A stretch of 64,000 nt of DNA from DASXHZ01 sp036488085 (GTDB taxonomy: Bacteria; Acidobacteriota; Thermoanaerobaculia; Gp7-AA8): NCBI GenBank assembly GCA_036488085.1, contig DASXHZ010000065.1, forward strand, positions 62,001 through 126,000, written 5' to 3'. The stretch's first letter is position 1, and each line of letters starts with the position of its first letter. The position numbers and the translations under genes are program-made. This document shows, one piece after another, positions 39,766 through 49,500 of this stretch. Under the pieces are notes generated by a model, which was not told the DNA's origin, did not search any database, and saw only the letters and a program-made list of their open reading frames with translations.

Positions 39766-41175
39766 TTATGCCGTGGTCGGTGCCACAAACCGCTTCCCCG
39801 CGTCGAGCACGCGCTTCAGGTCCTTCGGGCTGCACGCCTCGGCGTAGACGCGCGCGACCGGCTCGGTGCCGGACAGCCGGAACAGGAGCCAGGTCGACGA
39901 GTCGAACACCAGCTTCACGCCGTCGGTCGTGTTCACCTCCGTCACCTTCATCCCGTCGAGCTCCGAGGGCGGGTTCGCGAGCTTCTGCGCGAGCGTCTCC
40001 TTGATCTGCTGCGTGAGCTTCATGTCGGCGCGCTTCGAGTAGAAGTAGCCGAACTCCTCGTACATCGCGTCGATCAGCTCATTCAGCTTCTTCCCGGTCC
40101 GCGCCACCATCTCTGCGACGAGGAGACAGGCGAGGATGCCGTCCTTCTCGGGTAGGTGCTTGTACATCGACATCCCGGCGCTCTCTTCGCCGCCGAGGGC
40201 GATCTTGCCTTCGAGAATCAGCTCGCCGATGTACTTGAAACCGACCGGCGTCTCGTACAGGGGCACGTCCAGCTTCTTCGCGATCGCGTCGATGAGATGC
40301 GTCGTCGCGACCGACCGCGCCAGTCCGCCGGGGATGTTGCGATAGCGCTTGAGATAGAGCGCCAGCAGCGCGAGGATGATGTTCGGCGAGACGAAGCGGT
40401 TGCGGTCGTCGATGATCCCGAAGCGGTCGGCGTCGCCGTCCGTCGCGAGCCCGAGGTCATAGTTCTCGCCGGAGACGACGGCCCGCAGCTCCACGAGATT
40501 CTTCTCGTTGCACTCCGGCGAGAAGCCGCCGAAATACGGGTCGCGGAAGTTGTGGATGATCTTCACCTCGACGCCCGCCTCGAGGAGGAAGTAGTCGAGG
40601 TAATCGCGCGAGGTGCCGTAAAGCGAGTCGATGGCGATGCGGAGTCCCGACTTGCGGATGGCGTCGACGTCGACCTTGTTACGCAGCTCCGTGAGGTAGC
40701 GGTCCTTCGGATCGATCGTCTCGATCAGCTCCGCTTTCTCGTAGACGTCGATGCGCTGGTTGCGCTCTTCGAGCGCATGGATCTCACGCTCGATCGCCTT
40801 CGTCACCTCGGGGAGCGCCGGCGCGCCATTCGACGTCGAGAACTTCAGACCGTTGTACTCGGGCGGATTGTGCGAGGCGGTGAAGTTGATCGCCCCCATC
40901 CCTTTGCGCCGCACCGTCTCGAACGACACGCACGGCGTCGGCACGTCGCGATTGCAGAGGAAGGCCTGGATGCCGTTGTACGCGAGGATTTTCGCCGCTT
41001 CCAGGGCGAACTTCTCCGAGAGGAAGCGGGTGTCGAATGCGACCACCATCCCGCTCCCTTTCTGGCCCGAGCTCTTGAGGTAATTAGCGATTCCCTGACT
41101 GGCGATTCGGACGTTGCCGAAGGTGAAATCCTCGCCGATGATGCCGCGCCAGCCGGACGTCCCGAACTTGATCAT
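39766..41175 (-). CDS. alpha-D-phosphohexomutase (phosphoglucomutase/phosphomannomutase)
   Basis: 469 residues from ATG 41175. MIKFGTSGWRG at the start, the phosphoserine loop TASHNPPEYNGLKF, the Mg-binding loop DGDADRFGIID, the sugar-binding GGEESAGMSM and the phosphate-binding RLSGTEPVARVY are all intact. It interconverts hexose 1- and 6-phosphates for cell-wall or glycogen pathways. The exact sugar (glucose, mannose, glucosamine) cannot be settled by eye. Confidence 0.94.
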   Translation of the reverse strand: MIKFGTSGWRGIIGEDFTFGNVRIASQGIANYLKSSGQKGSGMVVAFDTRFLSEKFALEAAKILAYNGIQAFLCNRDVPTPCVSFETVRRKGMGAINFTASHNPPEYNGLKFSTSNGAPALPEVTKAIEREIHALEERNQRIDVYEKAELIETIDPKDRYLTELRNKVDVDAIRKSGLRIAIDSLYGTSRDYLDYFLLEAGVEVKIIHNFRDPYFGGFSPECNEKNLVELRAVVSGENYDLGLATDGDADRFGIIDDRNRFVSPNIILALLALYLKRYRNIPGGLARSVATTHLIDAIAKKLDVPLYETPVGFKYIGELILEGKIALGGEESAGMSMYKHLPEKDGILACLLVAEMVARTGKKLNELIDAMYEEFGYFYSKRADMKLTQQIKETLAQKLANPPSELDGMKVTEVNTTDGVKLVFDSSTWLLFRLSGTEPVARVYAEACSPKDLKRVLDAGKRFVAPTTA

Positions 41176-41295
41176 GAATGCGTCTGACCTTTCAGGTCCC
41201 GCGAGATGAAGGGCGGAACAGTAGCACAAGAATCAGACCGGCCGAGGCCTTCCCTCTGGGCACTGTTTAAGCAATGATCCAGCCCCAGCAGACGT

Positions 41296-42984
41296 ATGGG
41301 CGAGCGGCCGGTCCTACTGATCGCGGACGACAGCGAAGATGTGGTCCTCCTGTTGAAGACCTACCTTCGCGCGCTGGACTGCGAATTCCTCGTGGCGAAG
41401 GATGGCGAAGAAGCGCTGGCCGTCGCGCAGTCGCGTCTGCCGGCGGTCGTCCTTCTCGACGTCATGATGCCGAAGCGCAGCGGCTGGGAGGTCTGCCAGG
41501 CGCTGAAGGCGGTGCAGCGGACCTCGCAGATCGCCGTCGTCCTCGTCACCGGCCGTGGCGAGGTCAAGGACCGTCTCACCGGCCTGCAGGTCGGTGCCGA
41601 CGACTACCTCGTCAAACCGTTCGACCGCGACCAGGTCGTCAGCCGCATTCGGCGACTGCTGGAACGGCGGAAGCCGGCCGTGACGACCCAAGAACAGACG
41701 ACGGCGAAAGCGGCGATCGAGAACCTCCTGCTCGACCGCGCCACCGGGCTGCCGAGCGTCCCGATGATCCTCGATCGCGTCAAAGAAGTGCTGATCGAGC
41801 AGGGGGAGATCGGGATCGTCTTCGTCGACATCGAGCAGTACGAGGCGATCGAGCAGGAGTATGGGTGGGCGTTTTTCGACGAATTTCTCCGGCGCTCCGG
41901 TGAGCTGATCGTCGCCGAGGCGACGGCGAGGTTCAAGAACTCCATCGTGGCGGCGCAGCGGATCGGCGGGTCGAGCTTCTACGTCTTCCACGAGACGCGT
42001 GGGCAGGACCTGTCGGCGGAAAACGTCTCGATGACGATGGCGACCGACCTTCGCGCGCGGCTCGTGACCGCCATGCGCGAGCGCTTCGCGAACATGCAGC
42101 CGGAGCAGATCGGATTCTTCGTCGGCGCCACGCGCATCGACTACCGGCCGCAGATCCGCATCGAGCGCCAGCTCTACGCCGGAATGCAGATTGCCGGCGA
42201 CGTCGTCCGCGACGCTGAGCAGGAACGGAAAAAGCAACTCACCCGCGAGCTGCGCGACATCATCCGGCGCAAGAGAGTCACGACCCTCTTCCAGCCGATC
42301 GTCCGCGCCGGCAACATCAGCGTCTTCGGCTACGAGATCCTCACGCGCGGGCCGGCGCATTCGTCGTTCCGCAACTCCGACATGCTCTTCTCCTTCGCGC
42401 GCGAGACCAAGCTCGCGTGGGCGCTGGAGGCGATCGCGCTCGACTGCGCGCTCCGCCGCCTCCGCAACCTCAACCTCGGCGACCGCAAGTTCCTCCTCAA
42501 CCTCGAGGCCGAAATGTTCGGCGAGTCCGAGTTCCGCATCCACGAGATGGCGAGCTTCTTCGCCGAGCACCGCGGCAACTTCGTCCTCGAGCTGACCGAG
42601 CGCGCCGCCATCGAGGACTACGCCGTCTTCCGGCGCCTGCTCGACGAGTTCCGCGATCAGGGGATCGAGGTCGCCATCGACGATGCCGGCTCCGGCTACG
42701 CCTCGCTCGAAGCGATCGCCGCGCTGGCGCCCGACTATCTGAAAGTGACGAAGAGCCTCGTCTCGACCCTCGCTCAGGAGCCGATCAAGCAGGACCTCGT
42801 GAAGATGCTCGTCGAGCTGGCCCACAAGATCAACTCCAAGACCATCGCCGAGGGGATCGAGACCCAGGAGGAGTACGAAACCTGCCGCGACCTCGGCATC
42901 GACCTGATCCAGGGCTACTACTTCGCCCACCCGCAGGAAGAACTTCAGCGCGGGGATGAAGAAGTGGCGCTGAAATTGGCGTAG
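41296..42984 (+). CDS. REC-GGDEF(degenerate)-EAL signalling protein
   Basis: 562 residues. A receiver domain (1-125; D11/D12, phospho-acceptor D55 in LLDVMMPKRSG, Lys in LVKPFDRD), a GGDEF-like region (about 150-300) in which the signature GGDEF is not recognisable (QRIGGSSFYVF at that place), and an EAL domain (325-555). EAL residues are largely kept: YEILTRG for EAL, NLEAEMF, ELTERAAIED, IDDAGSGYASLEA, AEGIETQEEYE, QGYYFAHP. It may hydrolyse cyclic di-GMP under phosphorylation control. Divergent from the phosphohexomutase gene across 120 bases. Confidence 0.9.
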   Translation: MGERPVLLIADDSEDVVLLLKTYLRALDCEFLVAKDGEEALAVAQSRLPAVVLLDVMMPKRSGWEVCQALKAVQRTSQIAVVLVTGRGEVKDRLTGLQVGADDYLVKPFDRDQVVSRIRRLLERRKPAVTTQEQTTAKAAIENLLLDRATGLPSVPMILDRVKEVLIEQGEIGIVFVDIEQYEAIEQEYGWAFFDEFLRRSGELIVAEATARFKNSIVAAQRIGGSSFYVFHETRGQDLSAENVSMTMATDLRARLVTAMRERFANMQPEQIGFFVGATRIDYRPQIRIERQLYAGMQIAGDVVRDAEQERKKQLTRELRDIIRRKRVTTLFQPIVRAGNISVFGYEILTRGPAHSSFRNSDMLFSFARETKLAWALEAIALDCALRRLRNLNLGDRKFLLNLEAEMFGESEFRIHEMASFFAEHRGNFVLELTERAAIEDYAVFRRLLDEFRDQGIEVAIDDAGSGYASLEAIAALAPDYLKVTKSLVSTLAQEPIKQDLVKMLVELAHKINSKTIAEGIETQEEYETCRDLGIDLIQGYYFAHPQEELQRGDEEVALKLA

Positions 42985-43015
42985 AGACGCGCAGGCGAGA
43001 ATACGTCGTTACCAA

Positions 43016-43357
43016 ATGGCTGACGTCGATAGCGTCCTTCAGCTTTCGCAGAAGCTCCAAACGCTTCGGAACAAGCTTGGCGCTCGATGTGGAGCGGAAA
43101 TCCGTCCAAGACCGGATCGCGATCTGCCTCTCCGACCTCGGGATCGCGACTGCCCGGCACATTCTGCCCGACGAGAACGCCACGACGCGTGAACGCGTGG
43201 TGTGAGCAACGAACAAATATCCCGACCGGCCGATCTCGCCGAAAGACATCTGCGAAGAAGCGGCGGCTCGGCGATCCGCAGCCTCCTCGCGCGGATGGTC
43301 GGCGAGGGCGCGATTCGCCGCACCACCCACGGCCGCTACGAGCTCGTGAAGCGGTAG
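43016..43357 (+). pseudogene. broken small gene, possible winged-helix DNA-binding protein
   Basis: Three overlapping frames join into one plausible protein of about 113 residues: a start MADVDSVLQLSQKLQTLRN from 43016, a +1 shift near 43080 into LDVERKSVQDRIAICLSDLG, and a return at 43202 into NEQISRPADLAERHLRRSGG, with RSLLARMVGEGAIRRTTHGR to the stop at 43357. The C-terminal part resembles a winged-helix end (helix, then strand). Each frame alone ends early. Either it is a decayed gene or two very small ones. Confidence 0.45.
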
Positions 43358-43506
43358 GAATGCCGAACCGACCGCTCGCTACAGGTGGAAGCTGCTCCTC
43401 GCGCAAGCGACGCCGTGGCGTCGGGCGCTTAGTGCTTGGTGCTTAGTGGCTTAGGCTGCGGCCCGCGCCTCTCCCTTCTCCATACGGGAGCGTTCGCGGA
43501 CCGACC

Positions 43507-43548
43507 GAACGTGTTCACGGGGCTGGCGAACATGTGCAACGGGCTTCC
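43507..43548. repeat. two outlying 21-bp units of the tandem array
   Basis: GAACGTGTTCACGGGGCTGG (with a following C) and GAACATGTGCAACGGGCTTC (with a following C) are two head-to-tail 21-base units of the same kind as the main array, separated from it by about 80 bases that have lost the pattern except for a partial unit at 43613-43629. Confidence 0.7.
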
Positions 43549-43629
43549 GACACGGGACTTCGCATGATTTTGGTGTGGGCACGCCCCTCATCCGGCGCTG
43601 CGCGCCACCTTCGCGTTCGGTCGGTCCGC

Positions 43630-43817
43630 GAGCACGTTCGGCCGACTCGCGAACATGTTGCGCCGGCTCGCGAACATGTTGCGCCGGCCCGCGAACATGT
43701 TGCGCCGGCCCGCGAACATATTGCGCCGGCCCGCGAACACGTTGGGTCGGCTCGCGAACACGTTGGGTTGGCTCGCGAACACGTTCGGTCGGCTACGAAC
43801 ACGTTCGACTGGTTAGC
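43630..43817. repeat. tandem array of nine 21-bp units with a GAACrYGTTC-like dyad
   Basis: Units begin at 43630, 43651, 43672, 43693, 43714, 43735, 43756, 43777 and 43797; all are 21 bases except the eighth (20). The core unit is GAACATGTTGCGCCGGCCCG plus C, and outer units change to GAACACGTTGGGTCGGCTCG plus C, so the array grew by duplication and drifted at the edges. Each unit opens with a near-palindrome (GAACATGTT/GAACACGTTC). Being a multiple of three, all frames on both strands are open, reading as REHVAPA on the plus strand or TCSRAGA/MFAGRRN on the minus strand. Confidence 0.92.
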
Positions 43818-43928
43818 GAACGAGGTTACCTTCAGCGCCGGCGACGTAAGGGGCGACGCTTACCCCAACGCCACGAGTAACTTAGGCAATCCAACCTAGG
43901 CACGAGCACCCAAGCCCGAAGCACTCAC

Positions 43929-43957
43929 TTGCCCGGACCCGCCCTCGCCCCTATAAT
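43929..43957 (+). promoter_or_regulatory. promoter of tRNA-Ala
   Basis: TTGCCC at 43929-43934, a spacer of 17 bases, and a perfect TATAAT at 43952-43957. Transcription would start near 43964, giving a leader of about 60 bases before the tRNA. The best promoter match in the window with that of the Rieske operon. Confidence 0.75.
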
Positions 43958-44023
43958 CCGCGCTCCCGGGAATCTCCCCCGGAGGGGGGCCGTTGAACGC
44001 GACGCCTACCAGAAACACAGCGT

Positions 44024-44099
44024 GGGGCTGTAGCTCAGTTGGGAGAGCGCCTGAATCGCACTCAGGAGGTCATCGGTTCGATCCCGTTCAGCTCCACCA
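44024..44099 (+). tRNA. tRNA-Ala (anticodon CGC), CCA encoded
   Basis: 76 bases fold as a cloverleaf: acceptor GGGGCTG with CAGCTCC, D arm GCTC-AGTTGGGA-GAGC, anticodon stem CCTGA/TCAGG with loop ATCGCAC (anticodon CGC, reading GCG), T arm with GGTTCGATCCC. The G3-U70 wobble pair, the identity element for alanyl-tRNA synthetase, is present. The 3' CCA is encoded. An excisionase-like gene and a decayed integrase follow within 0.7 kb, so the tRNA may be an integration site; I found no second copy of its 3' end downstream in the window. Confidence 0.95.
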
Positions 44100-44290
44100 C
44101 CTCTAACGATCTCTGCCACAACAACTTAGCCGCAACACCTTCCACCGCGGTTTCATCCGTTTTAGTCGAAGTGTCAGTAGCGCGTCTAGTTGGCGCGCAC
44201 CGAACGCTGAATCCGCCGAACCTCTCGCCGTTTCGACCCATTCGGCCGCCCGTCAGAAGCGGCAGGCAATCCTTGCGTACGAGGTGACGC

Positions 44291-44512
44291 ATGGACCTGA
44301 AGAATCTGATCTCGCGAGTGGAGATCGCCGACAGCCTGGGCGTGCAGACACAGACCATCGCGAAATGGGAGCGCCAGGGGAAGTTCCCGTCAGCGAAGGA
44401 GTACCTCTCCGACCGGCTGATTCTCTACGACCGCGACGAAGTACGGCGGATGCTGGAGACGAAAAAAGCCGCGCGGCGGCGTCCGATGCTCCCCCGAGCA
44501 AACGGAAAATGA
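44291..44512 (+). CDS. small helix-turn-helix (MerR/excisionase-like) protein
   Basis: 73 residues. SRVEIADSLGVQTQTIAKWE forms the helix-turn-helix, followed by a wing-like stretch (GKFPSAKEYLSDRLILYDRD) and EVRRMLETKK, the layout of HTH_17/AlpA/Xis proteins, which bind DNA at phage or element ends. It stands between tRNA-Ala and an integrase remnant, which fits an excisionase or element regulator. Confidence 0.72.
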   Translation: MDLKNLISRVEIADSLGVQTQTIAKWERQGKFPSAKEYLSDRLILYDRDEVRRMLETKKAARRRPMLPRANGK

Positions 44513-44766
44513 AGCGCGGGCGCTCTGCGCCGCGGCCCGTCGGATTTGAGTATGACCCGCTCGCCCCTCGCACATTTCTCGATGTACGTTCCTGGCGGTG
44601 GAGGGCGCGAGCGGAAACGCGCAACGGTGGAGGCACGAGACTACGACGAGGGGTACAGCTTTGGACGGAGTTTCGCGCGCGCGTGAAAGCGGGTGCGGGG
44701 ACGTGTCCCCGGAGGCGCCTACGTTTCGCGAGTTCATCGCCGCGTACCTCCCGCTCATCGGAGTGA
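44509..44766 (+). CDS. hypothetical arginine-rich protein
   Basis: 85 residues, starting in ATGA overlap with the preceding gene. Very basic (RSWRWRARAETR, TRLRRGVQLWTEFRARVK). No family recognised. The later part overlaps the start of the integrase-like frame, so at most one is translated there, or the region has shifted frame. Low confidence as a gene. Confidence 0.35.
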   Translation: MKRGRSAPRPVGFEYDPLAPRTFLDVRSWRWRARAETRNGGGTRLRRGVQLWTEFRARVKAGAGTCPRRRLRFASSSPRTSRSSE

Positions 44767-45566
44767 ACGTCGGGGCGACGACGCTTCGCGATTACACGTA
44801 CGCGATTAACCGGCATCTCATGCCAGCGTTCGCGTCGCTCCGCATCACCGAGATGACGTCGGGCGCGCTGAACGCATTCGGAGCGCGGCTGAAGGCGCAG
44901 GGGTACGCTGGAGCGACGGTCAACAACTACATGACGATCGCCGCGCTTCTCCTCGGCTACGCCGTGAAACTCGACGTGATCGACGAACTGCCGCTCAAGA
45001 AGAAGCTCAAGATGTACCGGGCGAACAAGCCGTGCAACGAACTCTCGGCGGAGGAACGCGCTCGCTTCCTCACCGCGTTCGACGACGAAGCAGGTTTCGG
45101 CCGCTTCGTAGCGGAGACAATGCCGCGGTCCAAAGCGGTCCGGGTCGGGAAGAAGGGATTCGGCGGTCGCCGCGCGCATGGCGCCGGCATGCGGAACGAC
45201 AGCGACGCGGCGCACGGGTACTTCCTCCGCTACCAGCGCTTGAAAGACCTCTTCATCGTCGATCTCGACTCGGGACTCCGCGAAGGAGACATCATTCATC
45301 TGCGGGTGCGACATGTCTCGTTCGCCGACGACTGGATTCGGCTTGAACAGGGAAAGACGAAACGCAAGGTGGTGATCCCGCTGTCCTCCGCAGCGCGAGC
45401 AGCGATCGAGCGAGCGCTGGTGGGACGCGATGCGGAGCCGGAGGACTTTCGACCCTCCTCCCCGGCCGATTGCCGCGTATTACGGGTGTGGCACCGACAT
45501 CGTGTCGCTTACGGTCGGGTTGAAGAAGTGCTTCAAGACCCTCACGATCCTTTGGAAGATCGGTAG
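44703..45566 (+). pseudogene. tyrosine recombinase (integrase) remnant lacking the C-terminal catalytic motifs
   Basis: About 287 residues from a GTG at 44703 (a TTG at 44661 is an alternative). The SAM-like core-binding domain is clear (FREFIAAYLPLIG, TLRDYTYAINRHLMPAF, NNYMTIAALLLGYAV). The catalytic domain shows the first arginine (DSGLREGDIIHLRV) and the beta-hairpin lysine (GKTKRKVVIPL), but H-x-x-R and the nucleophilic tyrosine are absent: after about 45430 the frame turns to unrelated sequence. It cannot be active. An inserted stretch (VGKKGFGGRRAHGAGMRNDS) lies before the catalytic arginine. Confidence 0.7.
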
Positions 45567-45793
45567 CTCTCGGCCAGCGCCGCCATCGCGGTCGACGGAG
45601 GCTGCCGCGGGCAAGGACGCATCGAAACGAGGAGCAGAGATAGAGCAAACAACTTCGTAGTGCGAGAACGCATAGACCCCTCCTAGTGCGCGCGCAAGTC
45701 GCGGCGCTCGCGTGATTTAGGAGGGCGGCCCTCTGCAAAGAGGAGTGTTCTGGCGAGCATTTTCCCTACCACGACTCAGGGAACGGAGGGGTT
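45567..45793. other. gene-poor stretch after integrase remnant
   Basis: I see no convincing gene. A loose inverted repeat is present: CCCCTCCTAG at about 45677 and TTTAGGAGGG at about 45716, with GC-rich sequence between. It may be element end debris. Confidence 0.3.
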
Positions 45794-46129
45794 GTGTCCC
45801 TGGACATTCGATGGCGTGACTTCACGAAGAGAGGCCTGGCGGCGTACGCAAACCAGACGCTCGAAGAGCATGTGCTCGATCTTCTCCGACATCATGTTTG
45901 CGAGCGACGAGATCGAATTGATGGTCTCGATGGACAGCGACGACGCCCCGTTCCCTCGTTTCTACACGGCGCTCTATCGAATCTATTCAGAAGCAGCTTA
46001 ATCATGGGCAAAGTCGTTGCCGCCAGAAAACAAAGCGCCCGCAGAGCCACTGACAGGGAACTTATAGGTGCCTTAGAGGAGCGACGATTTCTTCTCTACA
46101 CTCCGCCGCCAATCCGAAATCGAAAGTAG
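45794..46129 (+). CDS. hypothetical protein (weak)
   Basis: 111 residues from a GTG with GGAGGGG just upstream. The N-terminal part (RDFTKRGLAAYANQTLEEHV) looks protein-like; after about residue 40 a neighbouring frame (FSDIMFASDEIELMVSMDSD) reads better, so the gene may be frameshifted. No family recognised. Confidence 0.3.
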   Translation: MSLDIRWRDFTKRGLAAYANQTLEEHVLDLLRHHVCERRDRIDGLDGQRRRPVPSFLHGALSNLFRSSLIMGKVVAARKQSARRATDRELIGALEERRFLLYTPPPIRNRK

Positions 46130-46549
46130 CAATGCCAGCACACTTCCAGAGCACACGGCGCCTTGTAGGCAACGATTTTCCCACGCTGAAGTGGATGTAC
46201 TTGGACACTATGGTGGCTGGCGCGGCCACGACCGCTGTTGCCGAATGCCGCGGGCTCTCCGCCCGCGCTGGGGCGACGACCGCGCTCCGAGGACGTCGGG
46301 ACGACTACACCTCGTTTCCGGGCGACAGCGTCCGCGCCAGCCGCCACCCATTCCGAACGAGCGTTGATTCCATTGTTGCTGGATTGACGTCGGAATGGAT
46401 GGCCGCTACCATGCGCCGCCCCCGAGAGAGGCCCAAAGGGAAACGGTCCTTCCCCCTCATTCGTATCAATAGGAACTCAGAGAAAACAAGCATCGCCGCT
46501 CGCGCGGCGATCCGGTAGCAGTTCAGCAATTTCGTCCGAAAGGGTCTAT
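46130..46549. other. leader region of the RHS gene, no supported gene
   Basis: One open frame covers much of this stretch but its residues look unstructured and arginine-rich, so I do not call it. A short hairpin (ATCGCCGC-TCGC-GCGGCGAT, 46492-46511) lies 40 bases before the RHS start. AAAGGG a few bases before the ATG at 46550 is a plausible ribosome-binding site. Confidence 0.4.
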
Positions 46550-49500
46550 ATGCGATCGTCCGCCATGCGTCTGCTCTTCGTGTGCCTCCTTACCGTCTTC
46601 GCAGTCGGCGTCGGAGCACAAACCTCCGATCCCTTCGCGCTCACCGCGCCGCTCGTCTCCCAGGCGATCACCTCCTGCGGTGACCTGACCGTATCCGATG
46701 GCCTGATCGACTCGTCGGTGACAGTCGGCCGGGGCAACATCCTCTCGAACGGAAGCATCAAGGTGTCGGGCGGGAAGGTCGACGGCGACGCAACCGCCGG
46801 ACCGGGGAAGACCGTCACGCGCTCAGGCAGTGGCGTCATCACCGGATCCATCGGCAGTGCGACCACCGCGTTTCCATGCTCCATCATCGACCTCGGCGCG
46901 CTCTCAACGACGCTCGCTTCGACCAACGACAACGGCACGATCCCCCTGTCCGCCCAGCACAAGAACCCTGTCTCGACCGCTGGCGACTTCACGCTGAGCG
47001 GCGGCGACTCGCTCACCCTGCAGGCGGGAACCTATTACTTTCACAAGTTCACGATGTCGGGCGGCTCGACGATCACCTTGGCCGGACCGGTCCGCATCCT
47101 CGCGACATCTGATGTGAACGTGAGCGGCGGGAGCATCGCCGGCGCGAACCAGTGGCAGCTCCACTTCTGGTCCGCGGCGACAACCAAGTTCGTAGTGAGC
47201 AGCTCGACCTTCGAGGGATTCATCTATGCCCCGTCAGCGGTCGTGACCGTGTCGGCGGGAACGGTGGTGGGCGGCATCTACGGCGGGTCAGTCACGGTCA
47301 GCGGCAGTTCCCACGTCACCCGAGCCATCGATGAGACGCCTCCGGTCGTGACGATCATCTCGCCGCGCAATCAGGAAGCCGTCGTTGATCTTAGCCAGGT
47401 AGCGGTACGCGGCACAGTGAGCGATTCCGAGACCGCGATCACGTCGTTCCAGGTGAACGGCGCGGATGTGCCGCTCGCGACCGACGGCTCGTTCACCGTA
47501 ACGCTAAACCTCAGCACCGCGACGCCGCCCACGATCACCGCGACGGCGATTAATGCTGCAGGACTTTCGACGACATCGGCGATCACGGTGCAGTCGGCGA
47601 TCACCCGACTCGACATCGCTCCTCCGTCGCTCGCAATCGATCAGAACGCCACGAGCCAACTCGCAGCGAAAGGCACCTACGCCGACGGCTCAACCGCCGA
47701 CGTCACCGCATCCGCAACTTGGACGTCATCCGCGCCCTCGATCGCAACCGTGAGCGGGGGCACGGTGACCGGGGTGAGCCCCGGCGTTGCCACGATCACG
47801 GCCACACTCGGCTCCTACTCTGCCTCCGCGCCGGTGACCGTGAACCCCCTCCTTCAGTCGATCGCCGTCGCGCCGTCGACCGCTACGGTCGTCATCGGAG
47901 CGAAGCAGGCATTCACCGCGAGCGGCACGTATTCTGACGGCAGCACGAAGAACCTGACGAACAGCGTTACCTGGGCCTCGAGCGACACCGGTCTGGCGAG
48001 TATCGATACAACAAGTCTCGCGACCGGCCTCAGCGCCGGCACCGTCACGATTCGCGGAACTCTCGGCTCGGTCAGCGGCTCGGCGACCCTCACGATTCTC
48101 GCGACCCCGACGATCACCGCCGTGCAGCCGACACGCGGCCGCACGGGCGGAGGCGATACCGTAACGATCACCGGTACCAACTTCGGCACGGCGAGCAACA
48201 CTAGCGTAAGCTTTGGCGGGGCCGCAGCAACTGTGACCTTCGCAAATGCGACGACGCTCACCGTCTCGTCCCCAGCCCACCCGGCAGGAACCGTCGACAT
48301 TACCGTTACTACTCCGACCGGCAGCGGGACGAAAACAGGTGCGTTCACGTATCTCGCACCGCCAACGATCGCTGCGATTTCTCCAAACCGGGGAAAGACG
48401 AGCGGAGGCGACACCATCACAGTTACGGGTTCGAACTTCGATGCTGGTGGGACGACACTGTCCCTCGGCGGCGCGACCGCGTCAAATGTGGTCGTGGTTT
48501 CGCCTACCTCGCTCACGGCTACGACTCCCGCCGGTACCGCAGGTGTCGCGAACGTGACGGTCACAACCCCGGGCGGGTCGGGAACTCTCGCGTCCGGATT
48601 CACGTATCTTCTGCCGCCAGCGATTAGCTCGTTCACGCCCGCGCAAGGCCCGGCGGGAACGAGCGTCACGATCAACGGCACGAACTTCGACTCGATCTCC
48701 ACGAACGACCTCGTCATGATCGGCGGCGCGCCAGCGGCGGTAACGAGCGCCACGACAACACGCCTGACGGCGACCGTAGGCGCCAATGCGCTAACAGGCC
48801 CCGTTTCAGTGACGACGCTCGGAGGCACCGCAATTACGGCGAACAATTTCGTCGTCCTGATTTACAAGAGCCTCTCGTTCACTGCCTCGGTAACTGCCAT
48901 CCCGACCGGCGGACATCAGCAGTTCGCCGTCGCCGCGACGAAGTACGACAACACGACGGTCGACGTGACATCGAACGCAGTCTGGACATCTGCCGATTCG
49001 ACGAAAGCGACGGTCTCCTCCTCGGGTGTCGTGACGGCGGGTGCGGCCGGCGCAACCGACATTACCGCGGCGTTCTCCGGGCTCACCGCGACCGTCCATG
49101 TCTCGATCGCGACTCCCGTTACGTTGCCGCCCGGAACCATCCAGGGTCCACCCGTCGATCCGACGGTCCCAACCACGATCGCCGACAGCATCCGGTTCCT
49201 GTACACCGGGCCGAACGCCATTCAGACGGGAGTCGCGGCCAGCGCGATCTCCGACAACCGCGCCGCCGTCGTATCAGGTAGCGTGCTGGATATCACTGGT
49301 GCTCCGCTTTCGGGAGTCGTGGTCGCGACCGCACAACACCCCGAGTTTGGCCAGACCGTGACGCGAGCTGACGGCCGCTACGACTTTGTCTGGAACGGAG
49401 GCGGCTCACTTCACCTTACGTTCACGAAACCCGGCTACATCGCGTCCGACCGCGTTGTCACGACGAAGTGGAACCAGCAGAAGCCGGTCGATGATGTGGC

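Noticed and set aside
43630..43817. CRISPR array
   Set aside because: The 21-base units abut directly with no unique spacers and no cas genes lie nearby.
43630..43817. LexA/SOS-type operators
   Set aside because: The dyad is GAAC-N2-GTTC, whereas the Gram-positive LexA box needs four bases between half-sites and E. coli boxes differ; there is no lexA gene in the window.
43534..43899. Heptapeptide-repeat protein on either strand of the array
   Set aside because: All frames are open simply because the unit is 21 bases; no ribosome-binding site or conserved domain favours one, so I call it a repeat, with coding left as a possibility in the findings.
44284..44508. Alternative plus-strand frame overlapping the helix-turn-helix gene
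   Set aside because: The helix-turn-helix frame has clear domain sense; only the part after 44509 remains possible as a separate gene.
46132..46518. 128-codon open frame before the RHS gene
   Set aside because: No ribosome-binding site, low-quality composition and no family; listed only as gene-poor leader.
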